From: Paulinella micropora
Lineage: Eukaryota > Cercozoa > Imbricatea > Euglyphida > Paulinellidae
Direction: 5' to 3'
Assembly (NCBI GenBank): GCA_019918135.1
Contig: WBZZ01003641.1
Location: 55,001-119,000, forward strand
Length of the DNA stretch: 64,000 bases
Shown: positions 12,305 through 24,010 of the stretch, piece by piece
How positions within the stretch are numbered: the first letter of the stretch is position 1
Layout: each line of letters begins with the position of its first letter
Program-made: the position numbers and the translations under genes
The notes under the pieces: generated by a model
Database searches by the model: none
What the model was told of the DNA's origin: nothing
The model's input: the letters and a program-made list of their open reading frames with translations, nothing else

Positions 12305-12309
12305 GTACT

Positions 12310-13040
12310 GAAGATTGTTAGAAAAACTTGAGCAAACCATGCATCCCAGCCTAATCCAGCGTAAGGTCCACAAAAAAAGCAGTTGGATATTTTCACCATA
12401 TCCTATTATTTCGGGAATTTGGCCATAAATGTAGACAAATTCCCTGTATACAGTATGCAAAGGTATCGTGGAAATGTCCTTCTGTGCATGGGCTGAGAAC
12501 GGAGCCCCTACAAATTGAACGAGATTGTGATTGCAGTCCTTCCACACTGGGATACCTATACATTCTCTCTTCATACAATATAAATTATGTGTGAAATTTC
12601 CCTTTCCCCCCCCCCCTGTCACGCTCGGCAAAAACTGCATAAAAATATCCAAAATCTGGGTAAATTTCGAGTCATCTGTTGGGAAAAGTCCTCAAAAGCA
12701 GCCAGACACATGTGTATACCATTTCGGTCACTTTTTAGCCATATTTTGAAGAAAAAAAAATGCTTGACTTGAAATTTCGATAAGTTTCCTTATGTTGAAA
12801 GTTTTTTATCCAGGGTGACGAATTCCCCGGTGTGTGTATGTGTTTGTGCGTGTGTTTTTTTTTTGGGGGGGGGGGGGGGCCAAAATATATTAATATAATA
12901 TATATACAGCTTGGTTGGGCAGGCTCCAGGAATTCAAAGTATTGAACACACAATATATATATATACGTAAATATATACATAATATCTTGTACAAATTTGA
13001 GCACCAACGTCGGACATCGACAATGCGAATTGTTTTGCAG
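12310..13040. other. Intron sequence, no gene seen
   Basis: AT-rich unique sequence with a poly-C run (12607-12617), a T/G homopolymer junction (12857-12879) and TA-rich repeats. A block at about 12385-12480 resembles the 'tttcgggaattt...tggaaatgtcc' family also seen at 32.86 and 36.42 kb. Confidence 0.5.
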
Positions 13041-13083
13041 AAGTTTTACCCAAAAATACGCTACATTTTGCGCGAATCTTGCG
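13041..13083 (+). CDS. Possible exon
   Basis: Acceptor 'attgttttgcag', phase 0 in, phase 1 out (donor 'gttttttt', weak). The peptide KFYPKIRYILRESCG bridges the phase between 11987 and 14316. It may be chance. Confidence 0.2.
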
Positions 13084-13113
13084 GTTTTTTTTTGTTTTTT
13101 TTTTTAGCCTTGA

Positions 13114-13301
13114 AGAGTTCCCAGTTCTTAAGTACATGGACAGTGAATTCAAGCCTGTGTTCTCAGCCCATTGTTGCGTTGCGAATGTGTCATGACTCCT
13201 TGCTTGGAAAGCTCTTGATAAAAGCTAACCACGACCCAGCAGCAACGACCAGAATGGGCTGAGCGCTTGAAGCAATTGTTGATTTATACTGAAGAGCTTC
13301 T
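13114..13301. mobile_element. MITE-like element
   Basis: From 'agagttcccagttcttaag' to 'agagcttctca'. The region to 13990 holds at least two more copies, a clear one at about 13655-13863 and a partial one at 13864-13990. Confidence 0.75.
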
Positions 13302-13997
13302 CAGAACCCTTGGGAAGTTCCCAGTATGTCAGGTTCGATTCTGGTATCGATGGTTGTTCTTTGTCCACTGGCTCATTTGAAAGCATTTGTCAAAGGCTAT
13401 TCTCTTCGGCCATGACAGGATTTGCTGAACCGAAACGCGTCACGTACTGCCTTACTGAGCGCAGTTCACATTGGGACATTTCCATGGCCACCATATTCGT
13501 TTGGGTACCAGGAATGTATCCAAACGAGATGATATCTTGTAAGCACTAGGCACCTCTGTGTTGTGGTAGGGTATAGTGGAAGTCAAGGACGTGGTCTGGG
13601 GGGTGAAGAACCCTGCCGTGGGGCCTGCCAACGGTCTCCATGCAAGAGAGAGAAGAGAATTCTTACTTCTTAAGTACAATAAACACTGACTTCCAGCACA
13701 CTGACTTCTCTCAGCCAATTCTGTTTGTTGGGGCTTGGCAGTAGCTCACTTCAAAACTCATACCAAGAGCTAACGAGCCACGACACAGCTTAGAAGACAA
13801 TGATTGGCCGAGGACGAATCGCTTGAAGCCGTCGCTCATTGTACGCAAGACTAAATCAGCTCCTACATCTTAAGTACAATAGGCCAGGACTTCAAGCGCT
13901 TCATTTCTTGCGCCCTCTTTGTCTTGACTCGGTTGAAAGCTCTTGCTGAGAGCTTTCAACAAGAGCTTGCAAGCGAACCGCTGCACATTTCAATTTA

Positions 13998-14046
13998 CCT
14001 CTCTCTCTCTCTCACTCTCTCTCTCACTCTCTCTCTCTCTCTCTCT
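13998..14046. repeat. (CT)n microsatellite
   Basis: CT repeats with a few CA interruptions. Confidence 0.95.
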
Positions 14047-14315
14047 TCTATATTCTCTCTCCCTACGTCTATAAGAGTAAGTTGCGAATGAGAGAACGTG
14101 GAGGCGTGTGTCGTTTCACCTTCCAAATCTTCCAATTAAACATTTATTATTACATACATAAATACACGCATAGATGCATGCATACATATACATACGTACA
14201 CTCACGTACATACATGCCTGCATACGTACATACATATATGCAATACATAACACACACACCTACTGGGAACTCTGCTGCCATTTTTCTCAACATGCTCCTT
14301 GCGACTGGTTCGTAG

Positions 14316-14408
14316 GACAGTGCTTGTTCAACGGACCGTGCAACGTTACGCTTGACGCAGGCGGTAGGCTCGTATCGGCTACGCCGATCGGATGGCCCAA
14401 CAGCACGA
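14316..14408 (+). CDS. Exon: sequon- and Cys-rich segment
   Basis: Acceptor 'actggttcgtag', donor 'gtaagccc'. 31 codons, phase 1-1. The peptide opens GQCLFNGPCNVTLDAGGRLV and ends with an NST sequon. From here rightward a chain of junctions with agreeing phase can be followed to the window end. Confidence 0.6.
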
Positions 14409-14435
14409 GTAAGCCCAGCTCAGTCAACCATCATA

Positions 14436-14655
14436 GCTCTCAAGCTATTAGCAATAACTTTAAACGCTTCGTGGATAGTGGATAGATAGATGGATAGATA
14501 CAGCCAATTCTGATCGTTGTTGCTTGTTCACGTGTAGCACTTGGTTTGATAGCTCTCCTTCAGAGATTGAGTCGCGACACAAGAATCGGCGGAGAACGAA
14601 GCGCTTGAAGTCATTGTTTATTTTATTTAAGAACTGAGTGTCTCTCTCAAGCACT
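14436..14655. mobile_element. MITE-like element interrupted by GATA-type repeat
   Basis: The left arm 'aataactttaaacgcttcg' is followed at about 14474-14501 by 'tggatagatagatggatag'-type sequence and then resumes with 'gccaattctgatcgttgttg'. The right arm is complete to 'ttaagaactgag'. Confidence 0.7.
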
Positions 14656-14696
14656 TCAAGTCACTATCCTGAGGAAAGGAGAACCAGAGCAGTTAT

Positions 14697-14769
14697 CAGT
14701 TCTTAAGTGCGGACCATGATTTCGAGCGTTTTGTTCTCAGTCAATGATTGAGTCCAATAGATAGATAGG

Positions 14770-14834
<65 letters not shown>

Positions 14835-14988
14835 GGATAGAAAACCTGTGTCATAGCTCGTTAGAAAGCTCTTGGTATGAGCTTTCAAACGAGGTACTGC
14901 ACAAGCCGCGACAGGGAGGACTGGCTGAGAACGAAAAGCGGGCTTCAGGTCATGGTCCATTGTGCTCAAAACTGAGTACTTCTCATCC
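14697..14988. mobile_element. MITE-like element containing a GATA array
   Basis: Left arm 'cagttcttaagtgcggacc', then a GATA array at 14757-14838 inside the left inner segment. It resumes with 'cctgtgtcatagctcgttag' and closes at 'gagtacttctcat'. Confidence 0.75.
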
Positions 14989-15019
14989 CCTCAATTGGTA
15001 TGGCTGTATTCCGTGGCAG

Positions 15020-15056
15020 GTCCGTTTGCGTTTATCGAGAACAGCACGACGCAAGG
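15020..15056 (+). CDS. Exon: short sequon segment
   Basis: Acceptor 'tccgtggcag', phase 1 in. The peptide GPFAFIENSTTQG has an NST sequon. The donor at 15057 (gtcagtac) leaves phase 2, fitting 16588. The alternative at 15061 leaves phase 0. Confidence 0.42.
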
Positions 15057-15515
15057 GTCAGTACATCTATCATCGACCTACCTCTTTATGTATCTATCTA
15101 GATGTATTTGGAGCCTTTCGATTCGGAACGCGCCAACTATTATATGCTATCTAATTGTGTATCTGTTTGTCTTTTTATATGTATAATCTATCCTTCAATC
15201 TTTCTACCCAGGCTACCTGTTACACCTCCATCCTGAATAGAATAGTGGACAATGTTCTTCAGAGCTTCGTTCTCAGTCCTTTTTTGTGCCACAAAGATTG
15301 TCTGAGATCGAAGAAGAGAGAGAAAGACTGGTCTGCAGCATGCATACACACACACACATATATATATACATATATATATATATGTATATATATATATGTT
15401 TTGTATGTATGTATGTATGTATGTATATGAATTCCTTGTACATGGAGCTAAGAAATTATGGCAACAGTCATTGTTCAGCACATAAAAACTAATAACTTCT
15501 CGTCGGTGTTGACGT

Positions 15516-15521
15516 GATTTA

Positions 15522-15566
<45 letters not shown>

Positions 15567-15589
15567 CATTATTATTATTATTATTATTA

Positions 15590-15637
<48 letters not shown>
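15516..15637. repeat. (ATT)n microsatellite
   Basis: About 120 bp of ATT with two ATC variants. The preceding TA-rich repeat (15357-15420) and the following unique sequence to 16080 show no exon. Confidence 0.95.
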
Positions 15638-15638
<1 letters not shown>

Positions 15639-16079
15639 GTAAGCAAAGACTTGCGTTAGAGGAGTGTCCTGAACGCTCAAAGGAAGCGTTTACTTTTGAA
15701 CATCAGAAACAACAGCCGCAACAACAACGCCAATACGCAAAGACAACTACACAATAGCGAGAATAACAAAGCCATAGGTTCGTTTTGTGAGTTTTGCCTA
15801 AAATTGAGGAAGCTGAATACCTACCTGCTTTCCATCTATCTAGCTCTGCATCTTATCTACCTGTATCTATGCATCCGTCAATCTATCTACTGTCCGTTTA
15901 TCTATCAATCCAGTCATTTAGTATCAGATTCTATTTATCCATCTATCCGTCTGTCCGTCTACTACCTACCCGCCTCAGTACCTGCCTGTGTGCCTGTCTA
16001 CCTACCCATCTAGTTTTATCATATACCTGTCGATTTTTTTTCCACATATCTCTATCTACCAACGCGCCTACCTAACTGC

Positions 16080-16576
16080 TCTAGCCATATGCACATGCCA
16101 CGTTTTTCATGGGAACCATTCATCTATCTACCTGTCTATCTGCCTATCTACTCTAGGCCATATGCGCATGCCACGGCTTTCATTGGAATCTTCTGTATAG
16201 CCCTCTTTATACCTACCTATCCCATCTTTTTTCTCAGCCTGTAGGCCACATGCGCATGCCACTTCCTTCATCGGGATCAACTGCTGATCTGTCTGCCTAC
16301 CTACCCACCTAGGCCATATGCGCATGCCACGGTTTTCATCGGAGTCAACTGCTTATCTTTCTGTCTGCCTACCTACCCACTTAGGCGATATGCGCATGCC
16401 ACGGTTTTCATCGGAGTCAACTGCTTATTTTTCTGTCTGCCTACCTACCACTTAGGCCATATGCGCATGCCACGGTTTTCATCGGAATCAACTGTTTATC
16501 TTTCTGTCTGCTTACCTACCCACCTAGGCCATATGCGCATGCCACTTCCTTTATTGGAACCGTCTGCGTGCCTACG
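16080..16576. repeat. Minisatellite, about seven ~70-bp copies
   Basis: Each copy starts near 'ggccatatgcgcatgccac', followed by 'ggttttcatcggagtcaact' or a variant and a 'ctgcctacctaccca' tail. Spacing is mostly 65-75 bp, with one longer copy near 16160-16250. The array ends a few bases before the exon at 16588. Confidence 0.85.
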
Positions 16577-16587
16577 GCGGCCTTTAG

Positions 16588-16649
16588 TTTGGGCACGGAA
16601 TGCCGAACCATCACGTTTATGGTAGACACACAGCCGTGCCCTTTTTTAT
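16588..16649 (+). CDS. Possible exon: Cys-pair segment
   Basis: Acceptor 'ggcctttag', donor 'gtacgtat'. Phase 2 in, phase 1 out, which joins 15056 to 17215 without a frame break. The peptide LGTECRTITFMVDTQPCPFL has two Cys and a strand-like core. Confidence 0.35.
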
Positions 16650-17214
16650 GTACGTATCATATATATATATATATATATATATGATACGTACATGCATACA
16701 TACATCCATTCCTATGCTCAGCAGCACGGACTGATATTATTCATTATATTATATTGTATTGTATTGTATAACATAATGTCATATCATATCACATCATAGA
16801 ATGTCATGTAATGTCATGTCATGTCATGTAATGTAATTTAATATATCATAAAAAATAATGTATATTAATGTATATGTAATCTATATATGTATATATAATA
16901 TAATATATTATATATAGTTTCGTTTGTATGTATATGTTTCTAACTGCATGTTCACTAGTACGGGCTGTCATGCCAACACTTTAGGGAACATAACAAGTAG
17001 CATATAGATTATTATGTACATCATGCATTACATACACATATATGTGTAGAATTTATTACAAGACATGTATCCATGTGTATGACATACTAAAATGAACACA
17101 ATCTTGCATAAACATCTATGAAATTCGTACATCTCTTTATCTCTATCTACCTATCTCATAAAAGCTTATATACCTATATATATGTATGTATGTATGTATT
17201 CTTGTCTCTTTTAG

Positions 17215-17301
17215 GGAACATTTTGCAGTTCAGGGAGTCAGTCCGCGCTCCAAACGTCTTCTTTCTTGGGGACGAATCTAACTTATACAGCAATTGCGTA
17301 A
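17215..17301 (+). CDS. Exon: Asn/Phe-rich segment
   Basis: Acceptor 'gtctcttttag', phase 1 in. The peptide contains RAPNVFFLGDESNLYSNC. The strongest donor by consensus is at 17298 (gtaagtcg, phase 0). The donor at 17302 (gtcggtgt, phase 1) is the one that fits the next exon. I chose the second for phase agreement. If the first is used, a small exon between here and 19330 is missing. Confidence 0.48.
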   Translation, partial: GTFCSSGSQSALQTSSFLGTNLTYTAIA

Positions 17302-17639
17302 GTCGGTGTTTGTGTGTGCTTTATTCTTTTGTCACTGTTGTTGGCTAGTTTGTAGTGTTTGGCTTTTTCTTCTTTTGGTGTTTCTGCTTCTTGCGTTTGC
17401 TTTTGATTTCTGTTTTGTTCTCTTCATCCTTGGAGCCGTTTTATTTCTCTTATTTTATTTTTATCTTATGGTTGTCCGCCCTCGTCGCTTTGTGGAAATT
17501 AATGTTGTGTGTTCTCATTTGCGTAAATGATGTGTTTGTTTCATATTGTTTCTTGTTTTCGTGCATATAATAATATTCTGCGTATGTTCGTTGCGTATTG
17601 TTTTCTGTTTTATTGTTTGTCGAATAAACGAATTGCAAA

Positions 17640-18627
17640 TATATATACATATTTTTATATAATATATATATTATACATATATATATGTATGTATACACAC
17701 ACATATGTATATATATATATAATATATATATTATACATATATTATATATGTATGTATATGTATATATATTATATATATATGTATATATATAACATGCGAG
17801 ACTAACTCCAAAAATTCAAGATCCTAGCCTTAAATTTGCCTGAGAAGCCTGCATATAGAGGCATTGCTGGTTTTTTTAATTACAAATGAACAAGGACTTG
17901 GAATCTTGCAATGCTTTGTTTTCCTTATGTCATGGCTCATCAAATTGCTCTTGCTGAGAACGAAGCATTGCAAGTCGATTCATGATTGTACTTGAGAACC
18001 AGCAGCCTCGCTTGTGGTTTAGCATCACGGGGGGCAATTTTCTAGACATGGATCATTTTCATAGCTCAATTCTTTCCCGAATACTGTTTGACAGTTTTTT
18101 GTTTCACTGCGGGGGGGGGGGGGGGGGGTTCTATATTTAATCAATGACATATCATATATTAATTGCATGTGTATATAATACATATATCATATATATAATT
18201 TAACGATCGCATAGGTTAGCTTGCACATTAGTGGATATTCGATGCACGTTCTCTGTGTTTGACCAGCTATCGGAATAATTAGTGGATATTCGATGCACGT
18301 TTTTTGTGTTTGACTAGCTATCGGAATAATTTGAGTACCTCCCCCCTGTCCCCGGCTCTATGGCCCGGTTTCCCCGACACTACCAAAGTGCGTCTCTCTC
18401 TCTCTCTGCATGTATATATATGTATATATATATATACATGTATATATATATATAATATGTGTTTGTGATATATATATCTATAACCGTTGCCCCCAACACT
18501 AATTCAGTACGTTTATCTCTGTGTGTTTATGTACCTGTGTATGATATATATTATATATGTATGTTATTTATTTATTTATTTATTTATATTATTATCGCTA
18601 GGTTTCCCCAACACTTGGTGCAATACG

Positions 18628-18663
<36 letters not shown>

Positions 18664-18747
18664 CGCTCGCTCGCTCGCTCGCGCTCACTCTCTCTTTCTC
18701 TTTCTCTCTCTCTCTCGCTCGCTCGCTCGCTCGCTCGCGCTCACTCT

Positions 18748-18803
<56 letters not shown>

Positions 18804-18818
18804 CGCTCGCTCTCGCTC

Positions 18819-18897
<79 letters not shown>

Positions 18898-19310
18898 ATA
18901 ATTATGCCCGGCAAGTATGGCCTGATGCATATATATGTGATTTTATTGTCACGCTTTCACTACAAGTGAATTTTTTCAAGATGCGTTGTTTCGAGCTTTC
19001 CGATCGCGATAACCCTATTTCGACGTGCCCACCACCCCCAAAAAAACATACACACACACGCACACCACCACTCAAGTCGCCGCTCTTTCGGTCTCTACCT
19101 ATTCACTGGCTACATGCACGCATACATACAAACCTAGGCTTATGTGCACGCATACATACATGCTTACTTAAACACGTAAGTATTTGCGTATGTATGTATG
19201 TAATGGAAATTATGAAATGTATCTTTGTGTGCACGTATTTATGCATGCATGCAATTATCTGTGCACATACGTATGTATGTCTATCAGTCTGTATGTGTGT
19301 ATGCATGAAT
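17640..19310. repeat. Intron filled with simple repeats
   Basis: TA-rich repeats (17640-17790), a decayed MITE (17885-18000), an 18-base G run (18111-18128), a 58-bp tandem duplication (about 18228-18340), TA/TATC repeats (18400-18480), a TTTA run (18565-18590), CT and CTCG repeats (18630-18848) and a TA run (18849-18893). I see no exon. Confidence 0.75.
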
Positions 19311-19329
19311 GAATGTCACCCACCAACAG

Positions 19330-19437
19330 CCACTGTCTGGATGCAGCTACCCGTCAACAATAACACATCCTTTGGGCTTGAAGTACCTGGTCGCTTGGTA
19401 GATTACAACCTGTACTTGGACAAGACCTGCGTCAACG
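19330..19437 (+). CDS. Exon: beta-rich sequon segment
   Basis: Acceptor 'ccaccaacag', donor 'gttcagaa'. 36 codons, phase 1-1. The peptide includes TVWMQLPVNNNTSFGLEV and ends near a Cys. Downstream of the donor the frame turns into Glu/Arg simple sequence, which supports the exon end here. Confidence 0.62.
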
Positions 19438-19810
19438 GTTCAGAAGAAAGAGGAGAGGAAGCGGAAGAGCCGGAGAACAGAAACGGAAGAGGAAGCGAAG
19501 CTTAGGAGGAGCAGGAGCAGCAAGAAATAAAGAGGAGTAAAAGGAGACGAAGCAGAGGAGCCAGAAGCAGAAGAAATTTGTTTTACTTATTTTCGATTAA
19601 TTTTATTTACTGTTCATTCACTTGTGTCTTTTACTTATTTATTTATTTGTTCATTTGTTTGTTTGTGTTTGTGAGTTTGTTTGTGCGCGTGTTTAGTTGT
19701 CTAGCGGTTGCAGCTCTGCCAGTTGTTCCGTCTTCGCCTTGGCATCGTCTGCTTGTTTTCATTGGTTTATTTGTTTCTTTTGTGTGTGTTTCAAAGTATC
19801 GTCAAAACGA

Positions 19811-20006
19811 CCAGTTCTTACTTCTCAACTACAGAGGAATGCATTCCACCGCCTCGTTCTCAGCTTCTTCTTGACCTGCGTGGTGCCTCGTCGGTGAAAG
19901 ATCTCGATCGGAACTTTTGAACGAGCCACTGTATCAGCAACAACTGCAAGCTTTTGCTGAGAACAAAGCTCTTGAAGCCATTGTTAATTGTACCTAAGAA
20001 CGACGA
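19811..20006. mobile_element. MITE-like element
   Basis: Left end 'agttcttacttctcaacta', right end 'gctcttgaagccattgtta'. A further diverged copy follows at about 20050-20215. Confidence 0.65.
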
Positions 20007-20234
20007 ACGTATCAAACGTTGATCGTACCTATCTTCGCCTCGGACGGCATGAGAAGTTCTTCGTTCTTAAGTGCAATCAACAGTGACTTCCATCGCTTCT
20101 CTAGCTCATTCGAAACCTACCAGGAGCCTTCTATCGGCCATAATGCAGGATGAACACAAGGATTGACTAAGAACGAAGCGCTGTTCCTTGTACTTAAGAA
20201 CTAGGAACCTCTTATGGTCGTGTGCGTGTGTGTT

Positions 20235-21131
20235 GCTTGGTTTTTTAGGAGCGCTGTTGTCGATTTGTGACATGCTTACCCATCTTTGCCTTAGCATCGT
20301 GCCTCTTTATTTGTTTGCTTATTCGTTTTGTTTATTTGTCTGTTTGTTTGTGATCTGCTGAGGACAGTTGTGGATATGCATGACTCGTACCAACCTTCAC
20401 CTTGGACGGCATGGTTTGTTCGTTTGCTTGCTTTGTTTAGGAGCGCGCCGTTATCGATATGTACCAAGCACAACCCCTTCGCCTTGGACTGCATAGTTTG
20501 CTTATGTTTGCCTTAAGTTTGTGTGTGAACCTTTATCGATATGTATCAAGGAACCAACCCTTCGCTTTAGATTGCATGGCTTGTTTTCTTAATTTGTAAG
20601 ATCGTCCTTGTAGATATGCATCAATCAAACTAAACTTCGCCTTTCACGGCATGGTTTGTTTGCTTCTATTTGTTGTTTGCTTTGTTTAGGGCGCGCCGTT
20701 ATGGGTATGTATCAATCAAACCAACCCTATGCCTTAGACTGCATGATTTGTTTGCTATGCTGTTTGTTTTTTTGTGTAGGAGCGCCGTTGTCGATATATG
20801 TCAATCAAACCAACCTACGCCTTAGACGGCATAGTTTGTTTGCTTATGTTATTTGTTTTTGTTTAGGAGAGCGCTGTTATCGGTATATAATTGATTCAAA
20901 CAAACCAACCTTCACCTTAGACTGCATGGTTTGTTTGCTTGCTCATGTTGTTTGTTTATTTATTTGCTTTGCTTAGGAGAGCGCGGTTTTCGATATGTAT
21001 CAATTGGACCAACCTTGGCCTATGATGGCATGGTTATGTTTGTTTACTTGCTTTGTTTAGGAACGGAATTGTCGATATGTATCAACCGCACCAACCTTGG
21101 CAGTGGACGCCTACAACCCAGCACAATGACG
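20235..21131 (+). repeat. Degenerate tandem repeat seeded by an exon
   Basis: About nine copies, 80-110 bp apart, of a unit running 'gctttgtttaggagcgcgcc', 'gttatcgatatgtatcaa', 'accaacctt.gcctt' and 'ggcatggtttgtttgctt'. The last copy contains the proposed exon at 21061 with its acceptor. The earlier copies retain the acceptor-like TTTAG and the exon 5' half but carry frame breaks. Confidence 0.8.
21061..21131 (+). CDS. Exon at the end of a tandem repeat
   Basis: Acceptor 'gctttgtttag', donor 'gtacgtat'. Phase 1 in, phase 0 out. The peptide contains ELSICINRTNLGSGRLQP with an NRT sequon. It is the only copy of the repeat whose second half departs from the repeat consensus and leads to a donor. 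Confidence 0.52.
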
Positions 21132-21706
21132 GTACGTATGTGCCTATGTATGTACGTATGTTTCTGTGTATGTGTGGTCCTCCACTTCCTTTTCTTCTTC
21201 TGCTGCTGCTGCTGCTTCTTTGCATCCTGGTGGTCTTCATGTAGTAGCAGATGTAGAGGCAAAGACGAAGAAAAAGAAAGGAAGAGGTAGTAATAGTGGT
21301 GGTAGTGGTAGAGTAGAGATAGAGTAGTAGCAGCAGCATCGTTTGCAGCAGTCCTGGTAGTAGTGATACTATTAGTCGGCTAGTAGTTCTATTCGTATAT
21401 TACTACTACTACTACTACTTCTACTACTACTACTACTACTGCCATACTACCATTATTATCACCGCTACTGCTATCTACTACTAATAATAATACTTCTGCT
21501 ACCAGTCCAAACTCACTGGTACGGTGAGTTTTGCCGAGTAATTCTTTCTCAGAACCCCCCCTTTCTGAGTTTGCCCACAGTGTTTTACTGTATGGAAATG
21601 TTCCTCTACTTCAAAGCCACCAAACTTTCGCGAAACGTGTCTTTTTGCTTGTGGTTTGTCGACAGCAGTATATGTGTGTATCTGTGTATGTCTGTATTGG
21701 TGTCAG

Positions 21707-21769
21707 GTCACCACGTCGTATACCAACGTTACTTTTTTTGGCGGCAATAGCAACGTTTCGTTTCCAGAG
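21707..21769 (+). CDS. Exon: Asn/Thr/Ser beta-rich segment
   Basis: Acceptor 'ttggtgtcag', donor 'gtcacacc'. Phase 0-0, 21 codons, with NVT and NVS sequons (YTNVTFFGGNSNVSFPE). A MITE copy begins about 15 bp after the donor. Confidence 0.55.
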
Positions 21770-21784
21770 GTCACACCTGACACG

Positions 21785-23010
21785 AGAAGTGTAACCAGTT
21801 TCTTAAGTACTAACATTGAACAGTGACTTCAAGTGCTTCTTGTCGCTAGCGTGTACAGTGGCTCGTTTGACAGCTCTTATCAGGACCTTTCTACTGAGCC
21901 ACAAAACAGGTTCTGTAGACAGGTATGGGCTGCAAGCGAAGAACTAGAAGTCGTTGCTCGTTGTACGTAAGAACTAAGACCCCATGAACAATGACTTCTA
22001 GCGTTTCGTTGTCAGCCAATTCTTGCCTCCTGCGCCTGTGTCGTGGCTCTGTAGCAAGTTCTCGTAAGAGAGACAAACCGCTATGCAAGCAACGGCGACC
22101 AGAACTGACAGAGAATGAAGCGCTGGAAGTCATTTTACTTAAGAACTAGGTACTTCTAATGCTCACGTGAATTCAAGTATTACCGTGGTGATCGCGTTCT
22201 ACATACATGCAGACAATACCTATTCCCAGCCGATCCTTGTTGCGGTTCGTGCAGTAGCTGATTGGAAGCTCATCTCAAGAGCTTTCTAATGAGCCGTGGC
22301 ACAGACAGGCTTCGGACACAAGGATTGACTGAGAACGAAGTGCTTGCATTGTTCGTTGTACTTAAGAAAACTGTTGGTATAAGCTTTTAGATGAGCTACA
22401 TACAGCGCAATCCACAGCAAGCGTATTGGCTGAGAATGAAGCGCTGGAAGTCATAGTTCGTTGCCCTAAGAAGTAGGAACTTCTCAAGGTATTGATGGGG
22501 GAATGGCAAATATCATCGGCAGGCCGAAACGTTTCATGAGTCGTACAATGAACTATCACTTCAAATGCTTCGTTCTCGGGCAATACTGCTTGTTCTGGCT
22601 TTGTACTGTAGCTTGTTTGACAGCTCTTCATTGTAGCTTTCTAATGAGCCATCACAGAGGTTCTGGACGCAAGGATTGGCTGAGAACAAAGCGCCTGAAA
22701 TAAGTGTTCCATCGTAACCTAAGAACTAAGAACTCCTTTTGAAGTATTGACGGGGAGCGTCAAATTCATCGGCAGGCCTAAAACGCGTTCATGTTTCCGG
22801 GAATCAGACTTATATAATTGCATACGCACACACAATTCTGATTCTCAAGACTATGACTTCAAACGATCTGTTCTCAGTCGATTCTTGCGTCCCGAACTTG
22901 TGGTGTGGCTCATAAGAAGTCTGTTGTCAAAAGCCGCCAAATGAACCGCTGCACAAGCAACAACGACCAGAAATGGCTGAAAACAAAGCGTTTGCAGTAA
23001 TTGCTCCTTG
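21785..23010. mobile_element. Cluster of MITE-like elements
   Basis: At least six copies in tandem or partly overlapping array, at about 21785-21975, 21960-22160, 22215-22370, 22375-22480, 22540-22735 and 22840-23010, in both orientations. Two share a flanking block 'gtattgatgggggaatggca' / 'gtattgacggggagcgtcaa' followed by 'atcatcggcaggccgaaac'-type sequence (22485 and 22742), so element plus flank was duplicated. Confidence 0.75.
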
Positions 23011-23098
23011 AAACTGATGGTGTACGAACATATATAGATACACCAAAGCAGCCTTATCAACATTTTCTTCTCTCTCTATCTCTATCTCTCTCTCTCAG

Positions 23099-23204
23099 AC
23101 TTGTGCTGGCCAGTCCGCAGTAGATTGCGTCCCGGTAGTGATCCCCAACTGCATGGAAGCGTACGTTTGCTTCGAGCCCGTGACTGAAGACAGCTGCCCG
23201 TCTG
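23099..23204 (+). CDS. Exon: Cys-rich module (six Cys)
   Basis: Acceptor '(CT)n-cag', donor 'gtcagtct'. Phase 0 in, phase 1 out. The peptide begins TCAGQSAVDCVPVVIPNCME and has six Cys in 35 residues. It joins in phase to 29078 across a 5.9-kb intron. A MITE copy starts 13 bp after the donor. Confidence 0.7.
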
Positions 23205-23379
23205 GTCAGTCTCCTGAGAAGTTCCTAGTTCTTAAGTACAACTAGAAATAACTTGCCCTTCGTTGTTAGCGATTCGGCTTGTTGTAACTTGTGCAGTGGC
23301 TCGTTTGAAAGGTCTCATGAAGGGTTTTCTAATGAGCCATAGTGCAGGCTTTGAATGCTAGCATCGGCAGCTCGGACGA

Positions 23380-23720
23380 CTTCTACTGCTGCTGCTGCTA
23401 TTTCTACTAATACTAAACACTACTTTACTACTGCAGCTGCTACTACTAATACTAAAACTACCAATAATACCGCTGCTGCGGCTGCTACTACCTAGTACTA
23501 TTACTACTACTGCTCCTGCGGCTACTACTGCCTCCTGTTGCTGCTGCTTCCGCTGCTGCTACCACCTACTACTGCTCCTCCTGCCTTCTCCTGTTGCTGC
23601 TGCTTCCGCTGCTGCTACCAATAATACTGCATTTGGTACAGTACTAGCAGCTGCTAGTAATGCTGCTGCCATTACCACTAGTTCTAATTCTAATACTAAT
23701 ACTAGTACTTCTATTACTAT
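23380..23720 (+). repeat. (CTG/CTA)n trinucleotide region
   Basis: Imperfect CTA/CTG/TAC triplets, including a 40-bp stretch, 'ctgttgctgctgcttccgct', repeated at 23536 and 23590. Confidence 0.9.
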
Positions 23721-23756
23721 GACAGGCATACAATAATGATAATAATGATAATAATA

Positions 23757-23993
23757 GTGCTTCTCTGTCAGAGGCTGATCCATTTCTGGACATGCGCCTC
23801 CATCGTCTCACCCGCAAGGGGAGTACGAAGATTTGACCGATAGCTCTTATCACACCCCCGCAAGGCAGCTCCAAGCCTTCCAGACAGACCAATACTTTCA
23901 AATATACTTTCAAAATACTGGCATCGACGGGAATCGAACTGGCGATAGGTCCCAGATGGAATTGAACTTGACCACTGGGCTATCGCGGTGCGC
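23757..23993 (-). mobile_element. tRNA-derived SINE, copy 1
   Basis: Read on the minus strand it starts with a tRNA-like head: A box 'tagcccagtgg' and B box 'agttcgattcccg', about 50 bp apart. The body has 'ggtctgtctggaaggcttgg' and the end has 'atggaggcgcatgtccag' followed by an ATT-type tail. These are the expected parts of a Pol III SINE with an AT-rich 3' microsatellite. Confidence 0.82.
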
Positions 23994-24010
23994 AAATATA
24001 AAATAATAAT

